Positions 17,344 through 29,300 of a stretch of DNA of 63,523 nucleotides are shown piece after piece. The stretch spans positions 1 to 63,523 of the forward strand of contig JAOAUC010000021.1 of NCBI GenBank assembly GCA_030157785.1, in the 5' to 3' direction. Below the pieces are notes generated by a model. The model did not search any database, was not told the DNA's origin, and saw nothing but the letters and a program-made list of their open reading frames with translations. A program made the position numbers and the translations under genes. The stretch's first letter is position 1, and every line of letters begins with the position of its first letter. The DNA comes from Zoogloea oleivorans (GTDB lineage: Bacteria; Pseudomonadota; Gammaproteobacteria; Burkholderiales; Rhodocyclaceae).

Positions 17344-18962
17344 ATCTACTAAATGAATCGTGGGTGCCTGTCCGCCGCCGCGAAGGTGCTAGGGATTGGA
17401 TCACTCCACACCAACTTTCCGATCCGGATATCGTGGCCTTCGATGCCGACCGGGCAGACTTCAACGGTGCGCTGGCGCAATTTGCTATTTGCCTGCTGCA
17501 GACGACCACCCCGGTGGACAGCCCCGTGCTCTGGAAGCGTTTGTTTGACAGCCCTCCATCCCCGGAAACCCTGATGGAATGGTTTGCGCCGGTGGCATCA
17601 GCCTTTGGGCTTGATGGTGACGGTGCGCGTTTCATGCAGGATTTCAGCCTCAAGGCGGAGGAGGGAACGCTCAATTCAATTTCCGCCCTGCTGATCGAGT
17701 CGCCGGGTGAGAACGCGCTGCGCAACAACAGCGATCATTTCGTCAAGCGTGGTCAGGTCGAGGCCATGTGCCCTGCCTGCGCCGCAGCCGCGCTATTCAC
17801 ACTGCAAACCAATGCGCCGTCCGGCGGAGTGGGGTATCGCACCGGTTTGCGCGGTGGCGGGCCGCTAACCACGCTTCTCCTGGCCCAGCCGCGTCAGAGT
17901 CTGTGGCAGGACTTGTGGCTCAACGTGCTGGAGCGCTCCAGGTTTTTGGCGCAGTGCGGCGATGCCCAGAAGAGTGCTCCCCATTTTCGGTTTCCCTGGC
18001 TTGCGGATATCGGTGCCATCCAGACCGGCGCAGAGACGGCTCCAGCCCAAGTGCACCCAGATCACATTTTCTGGGCCATGCCGCGCCGGATTCGTCTGGA
18101 CTTTGCCGAGACCTCGTCAGGAAGCTGCGACGTTTGCGGACAGAACTCCGACAGGCTGATCCGGCAGTTCATCGCCAAGAATTACGGGCTCAACTACAAG
18201 GGCACCTGGGACCATCCGCTATCGCCGTATTACAAATCCAAGGACGACTGGCTGCCCCTGCATCCCCAGCCAGGAGGCTTTGGCTACCGTCACTGGCTGG
18301 CCTGGGTGTTGGGTATTCCAGGCGATAAGGATGCACAGCGACCTGCCCGACTCATATCTCACGCGCTTGAGCATAGAAAGAAGCAAATGGGTGTGGGGCT
18401 GCATCTATGGGCTTTCGGCTACGACATGGACAACATGAAGGCCCGTTGCTGGTACGAGTCCACCTTGCCTCTGTACGGTCTGAGCGACTGTCGTGACGGG
18501 GCCATCAAAGAGATTGAGCAAAGCGTTTCCACTTGGCTGGCGGGCGCAAAGCTCGCCGTGTCCTGTTTGCGTGGCGCGGTGAAGGACGCCTGGTTCAGTG
18601 GCGACGCGCGAGGCGACTTCAGTGCGGTCGACATGGCTTTCTGGAATCGCACCGAGTTGGCTTTTTACGGGCAGCTCAAAGACCTCATCGAAACCTTGCG
18701 TAGCAACGAGGCGACTCTTGAGGATGACCTGCCGGCGCGGCAGGCCTGGCATGCCGCACTCGTGAAGGCAGCCACCGATTTGTTCGACCACCAGTTTGTT
18801 GGAACCGGGCCTATCGAGCGGCAAAAGCCTCGGCGTGTGGCGGAGGCGCATCGGCAGCTTCTCAACAGCCTTCACGGCCCGAAAATGCGCCAGGCACTGC
18901 GGCTGCCTGAGCCTGTTAGGGCAGGGACCAAGACCAATAGACCCGCCCTGTCGGCGGGATAA
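17340..18962 (+). CDS. casA: Type I-E Cascade large subunit Cse1/CasA (Cas8e)
   Basis: 540 residues starting MNLLNESWVPVRR, the invariant opening of Cse1. Cys pairs are visible at CPACAAAALF (about residue 144) and CDVCGQNSDRL (about 263), reminiscent of a structural zinc site, and the central YRTGLRGGGPLTTLL loop resembles the loop that contacts the PAM. Cse1 recognises the PAM and recruits Cas3. Start ATG 17340 overlaps the cas3 stop. casB follows after 10 bp. Confidence 0.95.
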   Translation: MNLLNESWVPVRRREGARDWITPHQLSDPDIVAFDADRADFNGALAQFAICLLQTTTPVDSPVLWKRLFDSPPSPETLMEWFAPVASAFGLDGDGARFMQDFSLKAEEGTLNSISALLIESPGENALRNNSDHFVKRGQVEAMCPACAAAALFTLQTNAPSGGVGYRTGLRGGGPLTTLLLAQPRQSLWQDLWLNVLERSRFLAQCGDAQKSAPHFRFPWLADIGAIQTGAETAPAQVHPDHIFWAMPRRIRLDFAETSSGSCDVCGQNSDRLIRQFIAKNYGLNYKGTWDHPLSPYYKSKDDWLPLHPQPGGFGYRHWLAWVLGIPGDKDAQRPARLISHALEHRKKQMGVGLHLWAFGYDMDNMKARCWYESTLPLYGLSDCRDGAIKEIEQSVSTWLAGAKLAVSCLRGAVKDAWFSGDARGDFSAVDMAFWNRTELAFYGQLKDLIETLRSNEATLEDDLPARQAWHAALVKAATDLFDHQFVGTGPIERQKPRRVAEAHRQLLNSLHGPKMRQALRLPEPVRAGTKTNRPALSAG

Positions 18963-18972
18963 GGGGAAAGCA

Positions 18973-19482
18973 ATGTCAGATAAATTCAATCAGGAAAACG
19001 CCGTCGGCAAGCGGCTGCTCGAGTGGTGGCAAAGGCTAGAGGACGATCGGGCAAGTCGCGCGGTGCTGCGGCGCGCCGAGTCCATTACGGCAGTGGCCTT
19101 GAGCGCGCCCTACCAGCGTCTCTATCGCATCTTGCGTAATGTCGGCTGGAATGCCGAGGACAAACCCTATCTGAATGACCGCTTGGCCGCTGCCGTCGGG
19201 CTGCTGGCCCACGTCAAACAGAATAGCGACGTCAAACCGGCGAAATCCATGAGTCAGCGGGAGCCAGGAGCGGACCGTCCGGCGGTCAGCGAATTGCGCT
19301 TTGTACGGCTGCTGGAGTCCCCCGACATGGATGCGCTGTTTTCCGGCGTGCGCCGCGTGCTCCCTTTGATGGACGGTCGCATTAACGTCCTTGCCTTGGC
19401 CAATGACATCTTGTTCTGGGGTGACCGGGTAAAAAAAGACTGGGCTTACACCTACGAATGGCCTGCCAAGTCTGCTGCTTGA
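18973..19482 (+). CDS. casB: Type I-E Cascade small subunit Cse2/CasB
   Basis: 169 residues, mostly helical, with the characteristic LEWWQRLEDDRASRAVLRRAES opening split at residues 15-36 and FVRLLESPDMDALFSGVRRVLPLM in the second half. Cse2 dimers hold the displaced strand in the Cascade belly. GGGGAAAG precedes ATG 18973. It lies between casA and cas7e in the standard I-E order. Confidence 0.95.
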   Translation: MSDKFNQENAVGKRLLEWWQRLEDDRASRAVLRRAESITAVALSAPYQRLYRILRNVGWNAEDKPYLNDRLAAAVGLLAHVKQNSDVKPAKSMSQREPGADRPAVSELRFVRLLESPDMDALFSGVRRVLPLMDGRINVLALANDILFWGDRVKKDWAYTYEWPAKSAA

Positions 19483-19519
19483 AACTTGATTGACTCGAAT
19501 ATTCCACAAGGAGAAAAAC

Positions 19520-20584
19520 ATGTCCCGCTTTGTTCAACTGCATGTCCTGACGAGCTACCCGCCGTCCAATCTCAATCGCGACGATACCGGTCGCCCGAAA
19601 ACGGCCTTGATGGGCGATGCATTGCGCCTGCGCGTCTCATCCCAGAGTCAAAAACGGGCCTGGAGAACCTCCGATCTGTTTGAAACGGCACTTGCCGGAC
19701 ACATCGGCACCCGCACCAAGGATATGGGCAAGAGAATCTTTCTGGACTTCCAGAAGGCTGGGGTTGCTGACAAGGCGGCACGGGAATGGACGCGGCAGAT
19801 CGTCGGCAAGTTCGGCAAGGTGAAGTCCGACAAGAAGGCTGACAACGACGAAGACCTCCAGATCGAACAGCTGACCCATTTCAGCCCTGAAGAAATCGAA
19901 GCCATTGATGCGCTGGTGCAGGTGTGTGCCCTGCGCAGAGCTCCCCCGAGCGATGCGGAATTGATGCTGTTACGGACCCCGCGCAAAGCGGCTGACATTG
20001 CCATGTTCGGCCGCATGCTGGCAGATAGCCCGGCCTTCAATATGGAGGCTGCTGTTCAGGTTGCGCATGCCATCACGGTGCACAAGAGCGCAGTCGAGGA
20101 TGATTATTTCAGCGCAGTTGATGACTTGAATAATGGTCTGACCGACAAGGGGGCTGCACACATCGGCGAGCGTAGCTACGGCGCCGGACTTTTCTATCTT
20201 TATATTTGTATCAATCGTGAGTTGTTGAAGGACAACCTCGGCGGAGACGAGATGCTGACCGGAAAGGCGGTGGAGGCGCTGATCCATGCCGTGACCAAAG
20301 TCTCTCCGACGGGCATGCAAAACAGTCATGCCTCGCGAGCCTATGCCAGCTATGTCCTGGCTGAAAAGGGCGATCAGCAACCGCGCTCCCTCGCGCAGGC
20401 CTTCCTCAAACCCGTCAAGCCCTACGAGGGGCAGGACATGCTCGAACTGTCTGTCCTTGCCATTGAGCGGCGACGGGACAGCTTTGACAAGGTTTATGGC
20501 TCCTGCGCCGATGCGCGTTATGCCATCAATGCGGAAACGGGTGAGGGCACGCTGAGCGAACTGGTTTGTTTCGCGCAGGAGTAA
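19520..20584 (+). CDS. cas7e: Type I-E Cascade backbone subunit Cas7e (Cse4/CasC)
   Basis: 354 residues starting MSRFVQLHVLTSYPPSNLNRDD, the typical Cse4 N terminus, then KTALMGDALRLRVSSQSQKRAWR. It belongs to the RAMP family; six copies coat the crRNA spacer. The AAGGAG before ATG 19520 is the strongest ribosome binding site in the operon, in keeping with its high stoichiometry. Start at 19520 is chosen over an in-frame ATG ten codons earlier. Confidence 0.95.
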   Translation: MSRFVQLHVLTSYPPSNLNRDDTGRPKTALMGDALRLRVSSQSQKRAWRTSDLFETALAGHIGTRTKDMGKRIFLDFQKAGVADKAAREWTRQIVGKFGKVKSDKKADNDEDLQIEQLTHFSPEEIEAIDALVQVCALRRAPPSDAELMLLRTPRKAADIAMFGRMLADSPAFNMEAAVQVAHAITVHKSAVEDDYFSAVDDLNNGLTDKGAAHIGERSYGAGLFYLYICINRELLKDNLGGDEMLTGKAVEALIHAVTKVSPTGMQNSHASRAYASYVLAEKGDQQPRSLAQAFLKPVKPYEGQDMLELSVLAIERRRDSFDKVYGSCADARYAINAETGEGTLSELVCFAQE

Positions 20585-20589
20585 CCGCC

Positions 20590-21363
20590 ATGCCATTGAT
20601 GGTTTTTCAATTGCAGGCACCCCTCTCGTCCTGGGGGGATACGGCGGTGGGTGAATATCGACCCACCTCCGAACATCCGGGCGGGGCGGCACTGGTTGGG
20701 CTGTTGGGAGCCGCGCTTGGCATACGCAGAGAAGACGAAACCGCCCATGCTTCCCTGCGCGACGGGTTTGTTTTTGCCGTCGGGGTGCAATCGGCTGGCA
20801 GTTTGCTTCGTGATTACCACACAGCGCAGGTGCCTAGTCAGGCGTCCCTCAAGAAGAGGCCACATGCGTCCCGCCGGGACGAACTGGCCTTGCCGAAAGA
20901 TCAACTCCACACGATCCTATCGACCCGTGACTACAGACAGGACGCAGCCTGCCTGGTGGCCGTCCAGGCAACGAGTCAGGCCCTGTACTCGTTGGACGAG
21001 CTTGCAGAGGCGCTGCGAAAGCCCCGCTTTGTGCTTTACCTCGGCCGCAAATGCTGTCCGCCTGCTGCGCCACTCAACCCCAAAGTTTTTCAGGTGGAGA
21101 CCGTACGAGCCGCATTTGATGCCTATCGAACGGCTGATGCTGCTGCCCGTTCCGGACACCATGACAAGTGGGGTCATCTCTTTCTGGAAGAGCCCGGCAA
21201 TCTGATCCGGGTTGTGTGGGGGGATGGCATCAACGCCGGATTTGATGCTGATCTCAGCATGACCCGCAAAGACAGACTGATTCGTCGGCAAGGCTGGCAG
21301 TTTGGCAACCGTACTGAACATGTCGCACTCGTTGGTCGGGAGGGGAGCAAAAATGTACTTTAG
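20590..21363 (+). CDS. cas5e: Type I-E Cascade subunit Cas5e (CasD)
   Basis: 257 residues, MPLMVFQLQAPLSSWGDTAVGEYRPTS... at the N terminus (positions 20590 onward), which is the diagnostic Cas5e beginning, with the G-rich loop LVGLLGAALG. It caps the 5' handle of the crRNA. AGGAG at the end of cas7e serves as ribosome binding site, 5 bp after the cas7e stop. The 3' end overlaps cas6e by 11 bp. Confidence 0.95.
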   Translation: MPLMVFQLQAPLSSWGDTAVGEYRPTSEHPGGAALVGLLGAALGIRREDETAHASLRDGFVFAVGVQSAGSLLRDYHTAQVPSQASLKKRPHASRRDELALPKDQLHTILSTRDYRQDAACLVAVQATSQALYSLDELAEALRKPRFVLYLGRKCCPPAAPLNPKVFQVETVRAAFDAYRTADAAARSGHHDKWGHLFLEEPGNLIRVVWGDGINAGFDADLSMTRKDRLIRRQGWQFGNRTEHVALVGREGSKNVL

Positions 21364-22072
21364 TTTGATTACTCCTACGCCGGGGCGCGAACGGGAGGCT
21401 GCCCACGAATGGGTCAGTGGTGCTTATGCCGAGCACCAATGGCTGTGGCGCTTCTTCCCTTCTGTCGATGGGAGTCCGCGGGATTTTCTTTTTCGCCGGC
21501 GTGACCTCGATGATTTCCCTAGATTCTACGTAGTCTCAAAACGGCCACCGCAGGCGCACGGTGGTGCCTGGCGTCTTCATACCAGGGACTACGCACCAAT
21601 GCTTGCGGTTGGTGTTCCTTTGTCCTTTGAACTGCGCGCCAACCCAGTGATTGCCCGCAGTACCGACGGCAAGGGCAAGCGTCATGATGTGGTGATGGAT
21701 CGGAAGCTGCACCTGCTGCGAGCCCGGGGGCTCTCCCGCTGGGAAGACTGGAAAGATGATCGGGTATCTGAAGACGGACAACTTGATCCCAAGCCTGCTC
21801 TGTATGAACTGGTGCAGTCCACCTGCACCGAGTGGCTGAAAAAACGGTCCGAAAACTGTGGTTTTGCCTTGGACGAATCCAGTCTTGTCGTCGATGCTTA
21901 TCAACAGCACCGCGGTAAAAAAGGCCAGCTTAGCTTCAGTACTGTCGACTTCACGGGACAATTGACTGTGACCGATCCGTCTGTTTTTGCACGTACGCTT
22001 GAAGACGGTGTTGGGCGCGCCAAAGCCTTTGGCTGCGGTCTCTTGCTGGTCAAGCCGACGGTTAGGGGGTGA
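21353..22072 (+). CDS. cas6e: Type I-E crRNA-processing endoribonuclease Cas6e (CasE)
   Basis: 239 residues starting MYFSLITPTPGREREAAHEW. The C-terminal G-rich loop RAKAFGCGLLLVKP is the Cas6 RAMP signature. It cleaves pre-crRNA at the base of the repeat hairpin CCCCGCGCCAGCGGGG, which is present in every repeat of the array at 23368. AGGGGAG precedes the ATG, inside cas5e. The catalytic His is probably in the ...EHQWLWRFFP segment near residue 27. Confidence 0.95.
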   Translation: MYFSLITPTPGREREAAHEWVSGAYAEHQWLWRFFPSVDGSPRDFLFRRRDLDDFPRFYVVSKRPPQAHGGAWRLHTRDYAPMLAVGVPLSFELRANPVIARSTDGKGKRHDVVMDRKLHLLRARGLSRWEDWKDDRVSEDGQLDPKPALYELVQSTCTEWLKKRSENCGFALDESSLVVDAYQQHRGKKGQLSFSTVDFTGQLTVTDPSVFARTLEDGVGRAKAFGCGLLLVKPTVRG

Positions 22073-22075
22073 GCC

Positions 22076-23279
<1,204 letters not shown>

Positions 23280-23367
23280 CAATTTATAAATGCCATATGC
23301 AAGTCGTTTCGTCGGTGGAATTTTGAGTGCATGAAATTCCATTATTTTTCATGTAGATAGATGAAGT
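23280..23367 (+). promoter_or_regulatory. CRISPR leader
   Basis: An 88-bp AT-rich stretch between the cas2e stop and the first repeat. It contains an 8-bp inverted repeat TGGAATTT / AAATTCCA (23316-23323 and 23334-23341) and ends in an AT-rich run before the first repeat. It should hold the array promoter and the integration-host-factor and Cas1-Cas2 anchor sites, but I see no exact IHF consensus. Confidence 0.8.
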
Positions 23368-26300
23368 GTGTTCCCCGCGCCAGCGGGGATGAACCGCTTA
23401 GGGAGAGATCGGCGATGGAGGTGCGGGCGTGTTCCCCGCGCCAGCGGGGATGAACCGGCGCAGGCGTGGTGGGCTCTGCGGGTGCGCTTGTGTTCCCCGC
23501 GCCAGCGGGGATGAACCGGGTGCGCACCATCCTGACGCCGGCCTGCCGCTGGTGTTCCCCGCGCCAGCGGGGATGAACCGAGCTTCACCGACCTGCTGTC
23601 TGGCGTCATGGAGTGTTCCCCGCGCCAGCGGGGATGAACCGTGACGCTGGCCCTGTTTGCGTCCGGTGCGCTGGTGTTCCCCGCGCCAGCGGGGATGAAC
23701 CGCCCAGCCCGAGCCCGTGCGCCAGCAACAGGCCGTCTTCCCCGCGCCAGCGGGGATGAACCGTGCGTCGGGCTGGGCGCCGAGCACTGTGCCGGGTGTT
23801 CCCCGCGCCAGCGGGGATGAACCGGCCGCCATCGAGTCCCGCTACATTATGGCCATGTGTTCCCCGCGCCAGCGGGGATGAACCGCCGGATCCAGGTTGT
23901 TGTCGAACGAAGCCTGAGGTGTTCCCCGCGCCAGCGGGGATGAACCGGCTTTCGAATTTGTCGATCAGATCCTGAACGAGTGTTCCCCGCGCCAGCGGGG
24001 ATGAACCGCACTGACGGCCCGTCCGTCGGCAAGCGCCTCAAGTGTTCCCCGCGCCAGCGGGGATGAACCGGTAGAGGTGGCGCTGGGCAACATGACAGTG
24101 GAGTGTTCCCCGCGCCAGCGGGGATGAACCGGCCGGAGGTCAGCTTGAGCAGCGCGGAAATGTGTGTTCCCCGCGCCAGCGGGGATGAACCGCTCTTTGC
24201 GGCGGCCGAGATATCCGGCCTCAAGTGTTCCCCGCGCCAGCGGGGATGAACCGCCCCTCTGTATTCATCTGGTTATCTTGCGGGCGTGTTCCCCGCGCCA
24301 GCGGGGATGAACCGGGCTTCCTGCGCTCGCGAGCGACCAAGTAGGCGTGTTCCCCGCGCCAGCGGGGATGAACCGCCAGTCCCGCTACGGCTTCGACTTC
24401 CTGACGCGTGTTCCCCGCGCCAGCGGGGATGAACCGGCTTCTCCGGAAGATCGTCCGGCATCCACCCGCGTGTTCCCCGCGCCAGCGGGGATGAACCGTG
24501 AAATTGTCCTTATATCCGCTTGCTACCGCGTGTGTTCCCCGCGCCAGCGGGGATGAACCGGGTCGATAATGGCTAAATTTCACACCGCATATGTGTTCCC
24601 CGCGCCAGCGGGGATGAACCGTGAAATTGTCCTTATATCCGCTTGCTACCGCGGTGTTCCCCGCGCCAGCGGGGATGAACCGACGGCGGGCGGATTAATG
24701 CTTGCATAGGAGATGTGTTCCCCGCGCCAGCGGGGATGAACCGTAGCGCCACTCCGCGCGACGCTCAAATCTACGGTGTTCCCCGCGCCAGCGGGGATGA
24801 ACCTCCCGTAAAGTCATTCCGACAAACGGGAAAAACGTGTTCCCCGCGCCAGCGGGGATGAACCGTCGCCAACGAGGCCGATGGATTCGCCGAACGTGTG
24901 TTCCCCGCGCCAGCGGGGATGAACCGGGCGCCTTCGGCATTGGGGGCATCGGCGACATGTGTTCCCCGCGCCAGCGGGGATGAACCGGCACCCAGCGGAG
25001 GAGAACAACGCCAGGGAGGGTGTTCCCCGCGCCAGCGGGGATGAACCGCGTGGGGAGAGCCGGCCGAGCGTGGCCGCGATGGTGTTCCCCGCGCCAGCGG
25101 GGATGAACCGGATACAGCACAGACATGAACGTCGCACCGGGCGTGTTCCCCGCGCCAGCGGGGATGAACCGGCCGTGCAGCGCCTGGCTGATCCGTCCGA
25201 CAAGTGTTCCCCGCGCCAGCGGGGATGAACCGCAGGCTGCGCACGATGATCAGGAGGCCAGTAGCGTGTTCCCCGCGCCAGCGGGGATGAACCGGATGGA
25301 GCCGCAGACAATGAGCAACACCACCCGTGTTCCCCGCGCCAGCGGGGATGAACCGCAAATCTGCCGTGAATTCGATGTCAGCAAGACGTGTTCCCCGCGC
25401 CAGCGGGGATGAACCTGCAGAAGTCATTCCGCACAAAGACGATAACGGGTGTTCCCCGCGCCAGCGGGGATGAACCGGCAAAAAAAACTGGTTCGGCCTA
25501 CTCCATCCGGTGTTCCCCGCGCCAGCGGGGATGAACCGACCTGCTGCACAGCTATCCGATCGGGTCCAGTGTGTTCCCCGCGCCAGCGGGGATGAACCGC
25601 TGGTGTAGCCCGCCTCTCGGCGGGGAGCAGGGTGTTCCCCGCGCCAGCGGGGATGAACCGACGGGCAAGATCTGGGCACGGACGGAAGCAGGCGTGTTCC
25701 CCGCGCCAGCGGGGATGAACCGTCTTGCGGGCGCAGATCGGTAGCAACCGCATTGCGTGTTCCCCGCGCCAGCGGGGATGAACCGCTGCAGGGCCGTGGT
25801 GGTGCCACCCAGCAGCCGTGTTCCCCGCGCCAGCGGGGATGAACCGTGCATGGACAGCAGGGCCGCGTGCGACCAGGGGTGTTCCCCGCGCCAGCGGGGA
25901 TGAACCGTGCCAGTAGGGAGAGCCATGGGATTACCCTATGTGTTCCCCGCGCCAGCGGGGATGAACCGCCGGCCTCGATGCACGAGGTGCGCATTACCGC
26001 GTGTTCCCCGCGCCAGCGGGGATGAACCGGGACGGCAGTGGGGAGGGTCCGAATTCCATGTGTGTTCCCCGCGCCAGCGGGGATGAACCGGCCACGCGCG
26101 ATTTCACGGGCGAGCGTAGTTTGTGTTCCCCGCGCCAGCGGGGATGAACCGTCACGATGCACATACACGCCTTGCCACCTTCCGTGTTCCCCGCGCCAGC
26201 GGGGATGAACCGTATCGAAGAACCGCACCTTATCTATTTCCACAACGTGTTCCCCGCGCCAGCGGGGATGAACCGCCAGCGGCCGCCCACCCAACTGGCG

Positions 26301-29300
26301 GAGCAGGGTGTTCCCCGCGCCAGCGGGGATGAACCGCCGGGCCGCGCCGCATTTGCAGTAGCGGGAACGTGTTCCCCGCGCCAGCGGGGATGAACCGGCA
26401 CCAGCTGGGCGTCAGCCGTGGCCCTTACCGTGTTCCCCGCGCCAGCGGGGATGAACCGGCTTCGCTGCCTGCGCTTTTGCCGTGGCCGACGTGTTCCCCG
26501 CGCCAGCGGGGATGAACCAGGACGAGGCCGGTAACAACCTGGTCAATCTGCTGTGTTCCCCGCGCCAGCGGGGATGAACCGTCCAATCCAGCAATCTCAC
26601 TGTTGAGGTCATCGTGTTCCCCGCGCCAGCGGGGATGAACCGTAGGCGCGGGCCGTGACGCCAAGCGCCTGCAGGTGTTCCCCGCGCCAGCGGGGATGAA
26701 CCGCTTGTCGATCTGGTCGCGAACGTCGGCCAGTTCGTGTTCCCCGCGCCAGCGGGGATGAACCGCCGCCCAGGTCGTAGCTGTTGCCGTGCCCCGCGTG
26801 TTCCCCGCGCCAGCGGGGATGAACCGATCGAAGCCCGCCTGCGCTATCGCATCAGCGAGTGTTCCCCGCGCCAGCGGGGATGAACCGTCCGCGATGGCGG
26901 CATGCTTCGCCTCGTCGAAGTGTTCCCCGCGCCAGCGGGGATGAACCGCCCAACTCCGCATTGCGCGGGTCGAACGTCATGTGTTCCCCGCGCCAGCGGG
27001 GATGAACCGTCTGACGACAACGGCGCGACGTGGGCAACATTGTGTTCCCCGCGCCAGCGGGGATGAACCGGTCGACAAGGCCGTGCGGCACGTGGGCACC
27101 TACCGTGTTCCCCGCGCCAGCGGGGATGAACCGGCCGACACCAAGGGCGCCAGGCGCCGGATGATGTGTTCCCCGCGCCAGCGGGGATGAACCGCCACGC
27201 GTCACCCGTCGCATCTTGACCCCAGGCGTGTTCCCCGCGCCAGCGGGGATGAACCGGACGAAATGAGCATGGGACACAGCACGATGGCGTGTTCCCCGCG
27301 CCAGCGGGGATGAACCTTCCCTGTTCGGCCGGTAGCCGCTGCAGCAGGCGTGTTCCCCGCGCCAGCGGGGATGAACCGGCCAAGGGCGGGAAGCCGGTGG
27401 AAAAGAAGATGTGTTCCCCGCGCCAGCGGGGATGAACCGGGTGTGTTGACTGTAAATCCGGCCCGCGAAGTGTGTTCCCCGCGCCAGCGGGGATGAACCG
27501 CGCGGCTGCCAGGCCCGGCCGGCCCGCTACAAGTGTTCCCCGCGCCAGCGGGGATGAACCGGGCGGCTTGTCGGCGTCTCTCGTGCCGAGCACGTGTTCC
27601 CCGCGCCAGCGGGGATGAACCGATTGGATGCTGCGCGCCTGCATCGGCCATGCCGTGTTCCCCGCGCCAGCGGGGATGAACCGCCAGCGGCCTGTCCGTC
27701 GATGCCACCGTAGTTGTGTTCCCCGCGCCAGCGGGGATGAACCGCAAGCCCGCCAGACCCGCGCCAAGGGCCGCTTGGCCAAGGTGTGTTCCCCGCGCCA
27801 GCGGGGATGAACCGTCCAAAAAATCAGGGTTCAAGCGTGATCGGATGTGTTCCCCGCGCCAGCGGGGATGAACCGTCATGGCGGATGCTGCGGGGCTGAC
27901 GATTAAAGTGTTCCCCGCGCCAGCGGGGATGAACCGCGCGTAATACGTGAAAAATCAAAGAAATTTTGGTGTTCCCCGCGCCAGCGGGGATGAACCGGGC
28001 TTCAACAAGGCCCAGCCCCGCGTCGGCAAGTGTTCCCCGCGCCAGCGGGGATGAACCGTAATCAGCATCAAACGGTGCTGTTCGTGATTCGTGTTCCCCG
28101 CGCCAGCGGGGATGAACCGTCCCGGTCGGTGATACCCCATTCACCGATGTAGTGTTCCCCGGGCCAGCGGGGATGAACCGCGCGCGGCGCTCATGAACGA
28201 CCTTAAAAAATGGGTGTTCCCCGCGCCAGCGGGGATGAACCGCCGGTTGTGCGTGATGGTCAATCTACTGTTGCGTGTTCCCCGCGCCAGCGGGGATGAA
28301 CCGATTACGACAGAGCATATGTCGTTTTTCCGAGAGTGTTCCCCGCGCCAGCGGGGATGAACCGTCAAACCGTACTTGTTGAGGTTGTGGCGGTTAGTGT
28401 TCCCCGCGCCAGCGGGGATGAACCGTCGAGTGGCAATCCCTCGCATATAAGTGAGTCGTGTTCCCCGCGCCAGCGGGGATGAACCAGTCGCGGTCGAGGC
28501 GCTGGGTGATGTCGGCGTGTGTTCCCCGCGCCAGCGGGGATGAACCGGTCGGCAAGTCGATCAGTCCGGATACCAGTTTGTGTTCCCCGCGCCAGCGGGG
28601 ATGAACCGTAGGAGCCCGACATGTTCGGCAAACAGGATTAGTGTTCCCCGCGCCAGCGGGGATGAACCGTCCCAGACTTGGTAGGCAACGGCGCCCGGTA
28701 GGTGTTCCCCGCGCCAGCGGGGATGAACCGTGTGTGTAGAAACCCCGCTGGATCTCGACGACGTGTTCCCCGCGCCAGCGGGGATGAACCGCGACTTGTT
28801 GAGGGCCAGCACGACGCTGGTCAGTGTTCCCCGCGCCAGCGGGGATGAACCGACTATCTCTTCGTGTGCGACGTGTGCAATATGGTGTTCCCCGCGCCAG
28901 CGGGGATGAACCGTTTAGCGTCATAATCGTAACGTCATAATTGTAAGTGTTCCCCGCGCCAGCGGGGATGAACCGTGACGCCGCAGGTGTAGCGGATGCG
29001 CACAGCACGTGTTCCCCGCGCCAGCGGGGATGAACCGATCGATGTCGCGCGACCATGTGACGTCAACCAGTGTTCCCCGCGCCAGCGGGGATGAACCGTG
29101 AATGTCGTCCCGTTCGGCAACTCCTTGCCGAGTGTTCCCCGCGCCAGCGGGGATGAACCGCCCTATACGGTTATGCCCAGGCCGGCGCGCTCGGTGTTCC
29201 CCGCGCCAGCGGGGATGAACCGGCCCACCCAAGCGGCACACCATTGATCGATAGGTGTTCCCCGCGCCAGCGGGGATGAACCGAACACGCAACAGACGGG

